A stretch of DNA of 64,000 nt, from assembly GCF_034702125.1 (NCBI RefSeq), contig NC_085861.1, forward strand, positions 50,216,295 through 50,280,294, read 5' to 3'. How positions within the stretch are numbered: position 1 is the stretch's first letter; each line of letters opens with the position of its first letter. Below the pieces are notes generated by a model that was given only the letters and a program-made list of their open reading frames with translations, was not told the DNA's origin and ran no database searches. Position numbers and translations under genes: made by a program. This document shows, in pieces, positions 60,874-64,000 of the stretch. This DNA comes from Engraulis encrasicolus. Its lineage: Eukaryota; Chordata; Actinopteri; Clupeiformes; Engraulidae.

Positions 60874-62151
60874 CTAGCGTCCCTTCTTCATCTGCTGCAG
60901 TGTTTCAGAGAGCCCCTCGAAGCGCTCCAGCTGAGAGGCCTGCAGCACTGCCTTGGCATCCTCCTCCATCTCCAGGAGACCTTTGTTCAACAGATGGTAC
61001 ATCATGGCCACGGTGACAGGGCCTGATACTACAGACCCACCCACCCATGCAAAGTTCATGACGGTGACAGTGGCCAGAGCTGCCTTGATCAGGGGCCTTT
61101 CGAAGTATTGCAAAATAATGTGGGAGGTGACTCCATCCGTGAAACGTGACTTCTTGGCCAACTTCAGTGGCTCCACTGGTTTGTTGATCCTGTCGGCGAG
61201 TCTCTGAAGGGAGGCTTCGTCCAGTCCAAAGGACTGGTAAACGTCCTGAAGGAACTTCAACAAGATCCCAATATTGCACCCAACCGGCACACCAGGAAGA
61301 GGGCAAGCCGTGAAGGTGACTGCAAGTGCCCCCGCTGCAAATGCAGATAGCCAGATCACCTTTTTGAAGTAGGCTTTTTTCTTCTCAATCATCTCAAGGG
61401 AGCAGACAGGAAGAGACTGAATGAGAGCACGTCGTTTGTTATCTGGGAGCTCTGTCTCCAATGTGGCAATCAGATCCCTGAAGTCATACTTTTCTAACTC
61501 TTGTGAGGATATCAAGAAGACTTTGGGCTTCCCCAGTTGTGCCAGATTTTTTTCACAATCATCCCTCACGCTTTTCAGCATCACCTCCTCTTTGAACTTG
61601 GCTCTGTGCTGTTGTGTGCGTATGTCGTTGTCGATTTTTGTGCGGACAAAGTAGAACAGCTTTTTCTTCTTCTGAATGGCTTTGGCCAGCATGATGTCAT
61701 TCTCTTTGAATCGGTCAGCAGTAAGGATGATGAAGAAGTCGAACGTATCCAATTTGACTTCTTGCAGGTATTTCTTCGCTTTAAACTTTGGGCTCCCAAT
61801 TCCGGGCAGGTCCCAGATCTTGACATTTGGCATTGTGGGGTGAAGATACATGTTATTTGTCATGGTAGTTTCAACCACTCCAGTCGGTGCTGCTCCAGGG
61901 TCGTCACTTCCAAGGCCTCTTATTGCATTTACGAAGGTGGATTTCCCGGTTCCAGTCATACCTGTGATAGCTATGTTTAGTGTAATGCTATCCAGGTCAT
62001 CTAACTGCTCTTTAACTTTGGCTGTGGCGTCTTCTTTGCTGTGTGTCTTGTACGTCTTTATGATGTCTTCATCTGGTTGCACGTATAAATTCTCATCAGG
62101 GTTGATGTATAAATTCTCAATAGGATTGATGTAAAGGGGTTCATTTTCCAT
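60874..62151 (-). CDS. immunity-related GTPase (IRG), compact form with YxxP repeats, 425 aa
   Basis: Single coding exon of standard IRG length. I chose the ATG at the start of MENEPLYINP because a clear acceptor (TTTATTTTTAG) lies 7 bp upstream; the open frame continuing 60 codons further upstream would be intron. The first 30 residues contain three tandem tyrosine motifs (LYINP, LYINP, LYVQP). The GTPase motifs are GMTGTGKS (64-71), TGVVETT, DLPG (114-117) and TKID (171-174). The helical domain has a hydrophobic stretch near 266-300 and another near 358-385. A polyadenylation signal (AATAAA on the minus strand) lies about 105 bp after the stop. It is the most upstream member of the tandem cluster and the closest in form to a minimal IRG. 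Confidence 0.95.
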   Translation of the reverse strand: MENEPLYINPIENLYINPDENLYVQPDEDIIKTYKTHSKEDATAKVKEQLDDLDSITLNIAITGMTGTGKSTFVNAIRGLGSDDPGAAPTGVVETTMTNNMYLHPTMPNVKIWDLPGIGSPKFKAKKYLQEVKLDTFDFFIILTADRFKENDIMLAKAIQKKKKLFYFVRTKIDNDIRTQQHRAKFKEEVMLKSVRDDCEKNLAQLGKPKVFLISSQELEKYDFRDLIATLETELPDNKRRALIQSLPVCSLEMIEKKKAYFKKVIWLSAFAAGALAVTFTACPLPGVPVGCNIGILLKFLQDVYQSFGLDEASLQRLADRINKPVEPLKLAKKSRFTDGVTSHIILQYFERPLIKAALATVTVMNFAWVGGSVVSGPVTVAMMYHLLNKGLLEMEEDAKAVLQASQLERFEGLSETLQQMKKGR

Positions 62152-62157
62152 GATGAA

Positions 62158-64000
62158 CCTAAAAATAAACAATAACTTCTTTAAACTAATACATTCATGA
62201 TCCCATGTAGCTTGTGTGCAGATGTTGGCGCATATTTCATTTGAAATCACTATTTGCAGTAGATGTAGTCTTGACCTACAAATCAATATTCTTAAGTACA
62301 GTACATATTTAAAGGAATGATGATTCAACATTCAGAACAGGTGCAGGTGCTGTGTTATTAGCCTTAAAGTCTCAAAAGGCAAATAAAAATGTTTCAAACT
62401 ACCATTACAAATCTGTTTCTAATTCAAAGCATTTGGAAGGATGCCAGGAAGGGCTTTGTATGGGATGTTTGTGCAGGCATGGGTGTGAATTCCTTCTTGT
62501 CAATTTTTTTTCATCATAGCAGAAGACATTGTATATAACTATAACTTCTTTTAAGACATGACTCTCAATTCTCATACTATTTCCAAAATAATTAATATTC
62601 ACAAGAATATTATAACAGTAGCCTAAGTGTTAATTGTTTTTATGCTATGATAACATAAAAATGCTCTATGCTCTATGCTTTATTGCCCAGCAAAACATTG
62701 GTCTTTGAAAAAATAAAACCATTCATTTGCATGTAATGTTCGGCTACATTGTTGTTTCATGTGGTAATCGGTCATAATTTAACCTGACCATGTGAAATAC
62801 GACTACAATGGTGAGACTGCATTTTCCCCCAGTTACTAACAGACTATGGTAGTAAGTGTACAGTACATTACTGTGCAAGCGGCATTGTGCTGCATTTGGT
62901 GCCTGCCCTTCTACACCAATCTGTTGAAGAAATAAGCCCAAAACATACCTTAAACACGCTATCACACAATAAAGGCTGGAGACTACGCTGGACGAGGAAG
63001 AGCTCTGCAGAGTTGACTATTGTGCAATGGGGTTTTATGGAGCTTCAATCAGTATGTGCATGCATACAGTGTTGACAGAAGAGGCTGATGATTTCCAGCC
63101 CAAAAAAGGCTCAAAACCCGCCTGGAAGCACTAAATTCCGCCCAATTCTATTGATTTCTATGGGAAAAATTGGGCGGTTTTTCCTGCAAAATGCCATTTT
63201 TACCCGCAGACGGCCATCCCAAGCAGCCCAATTGGGCGGGAAACAGCCCAATCTGGCAACACTGCATGCATACACCCTGACCCTGGGGGTGTGTTGAGTG
63301 TGATGAGATAAATATGGCATTTGCATATCAACAGGACTTTCGTGCAAAAAAATAGGGCCTACAGTACATTCGTAGGGCCTATTTCCCATAATCATTTCCT
63401 TGTAATATTATAACATCAACTTTAAAAGCTACTTCATGGTAAAACATCATCATTATATTATTATTTTATGTCATCTTTACATGCAACTTTTATGTTTATT
63501 GCTTACCTTAACATGAAAAATAAAACAAATCATAGGACTAGAAGATAAACGTGTGATTCATCACATTTAGGATTAGGAGTGTGACGAGATCCTGCGAGAT
63601 TTAAGTCCGCAAGAGTTCTCGTCCCATTAAAAATCTGTCCCGTGAGATTTGTGATCCAGACCAAGTTCCAAGATCCAAGATTTTATTGATAAGTTTGCAA
63701 AATCTCCTTATTAAATCGTGATAGTAGGTAATTTACTCAATCCCATGCTGCTCCAATTGTGCTCTTTTAGGCTACTGGAGACTGGAGCAGTGCACTGTAT
63801 TTTACCAATAAATCATCATGAATCAAGTGGAATTATGGAATAATTGATGGGGATTTGTAGTCATGGACCACAGACTACAAAATGTGGAATCATTCCTATC
63901 CAGTTGTTTGGAGTTGGCAAAACGAGCCATATTCCCTGGTAAGCAGCTGTCAGTTCTTCAGTGGTTAGCTGTTGGTCTATGTCGCTAGCGAACTAGCAAA
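62158..64000. other. upstream region of the 425-aa IRG gene
   Basis: Begins with the leader intron on the minus strand. Donor-like sites TTAAG|GTATGT (about 62950) and TTAAG|GTAAGC (about 63510) could end the leader exon, but neither can be preferred. It contains a 198-bp hAT MITE. No other gene seen. Confidence 0.5.
63067..63264. mobile_element. hAT-type MITE (CAGTGTTGCCAGAT family), 198 bp, inverted copy
   Basis: Same family as 6962-7159 in the opposite orientation, ending CCCAATCTGGCAACACTG. The perfect 8-bp target duplication CATGCATA is at 63059-63066 and 63265-63272. Confidence 0.9.

Noticed and set aside
62152..62331. Extra 60 codons at the N-terminus of the 425-aa IRG
   Set aside because: They lie upstream of a clear splice acceptor 7 bp before the chosen ATG and read like translated intron.

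Overview
The window is nuclear DNA of a ray-finned fish (teleost). It has intron-split vertebrate genes with GC-rich exons in AT-rich surroundings. It is extremely dense in dinucleotide microsatellites, and it carries many short DNA-transposon derivatives (hAT, Tc1/mariner and piggyBac types), a tRNA-derived SINE and a decayed LINE. Two gene groups point specifically to fish: a pair of trypsins resembling the cold-adapted fish 'group III / trypsin Y' type, and a cluster of immunity-related GTPases (IRGs).

Layout. (1) 1-2950: upstream DNA with GA/CT/CA runs. (2) 2951-31948, + strand: a Cbl-family E3 ubiquitin ligase, best read as Cbl-c. Thirteen coding exons could be joined in frame by hand, from the tyrosine-kinase-binding domain (four-helix bundle, EF hand, SH2-like fold) through the RING finger to a proline motif and a Ser/Lys-rich tail with no visible UBA domain. 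A 3.3-kb head-to-tail duplication (19491-26075) gives two intact, symmetric copies of the exon that encodes the second half of the RING finger. (3) 31949-38669: a gene-free block filled with inverted-repeat elements. (4) 38670-42288 (- strand) and 43920-49470 (+ strand): two complete trypsin-like serine protease genes, head to head about 1.6 kb apart, each with a TATA-like box. The minus-strand gene has an extra intron with a GC-AG boundary inside the exon that stays whole in its neighbour. (5) 50754-62151, - strand: three IRG genes in tandem (946, 553 and 425 residues). Each has one coding exon preceded by a splice acceptor, so each appears to have a noncoding leader exon. (6) 62158-64000: leader or intergenic DNA with a hAT-type MITE.

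The three gene groups show no obvious shared pathway. The trypsins would be secreted digestive zymogens, the IRGs cytosolic interferon-type defence GTPases, and Cbl-c a cytosolic attenuator of tyrosine-kinase signalling. The features most worth following are the duplicated RING exon, the GC-AG intron in the trypsin, and the long repetitive N-terminal extension and YxxP-bearing tails of the IRG proteins. The remaining interest lies in mobile elements whose target-site duplications can be read directly.
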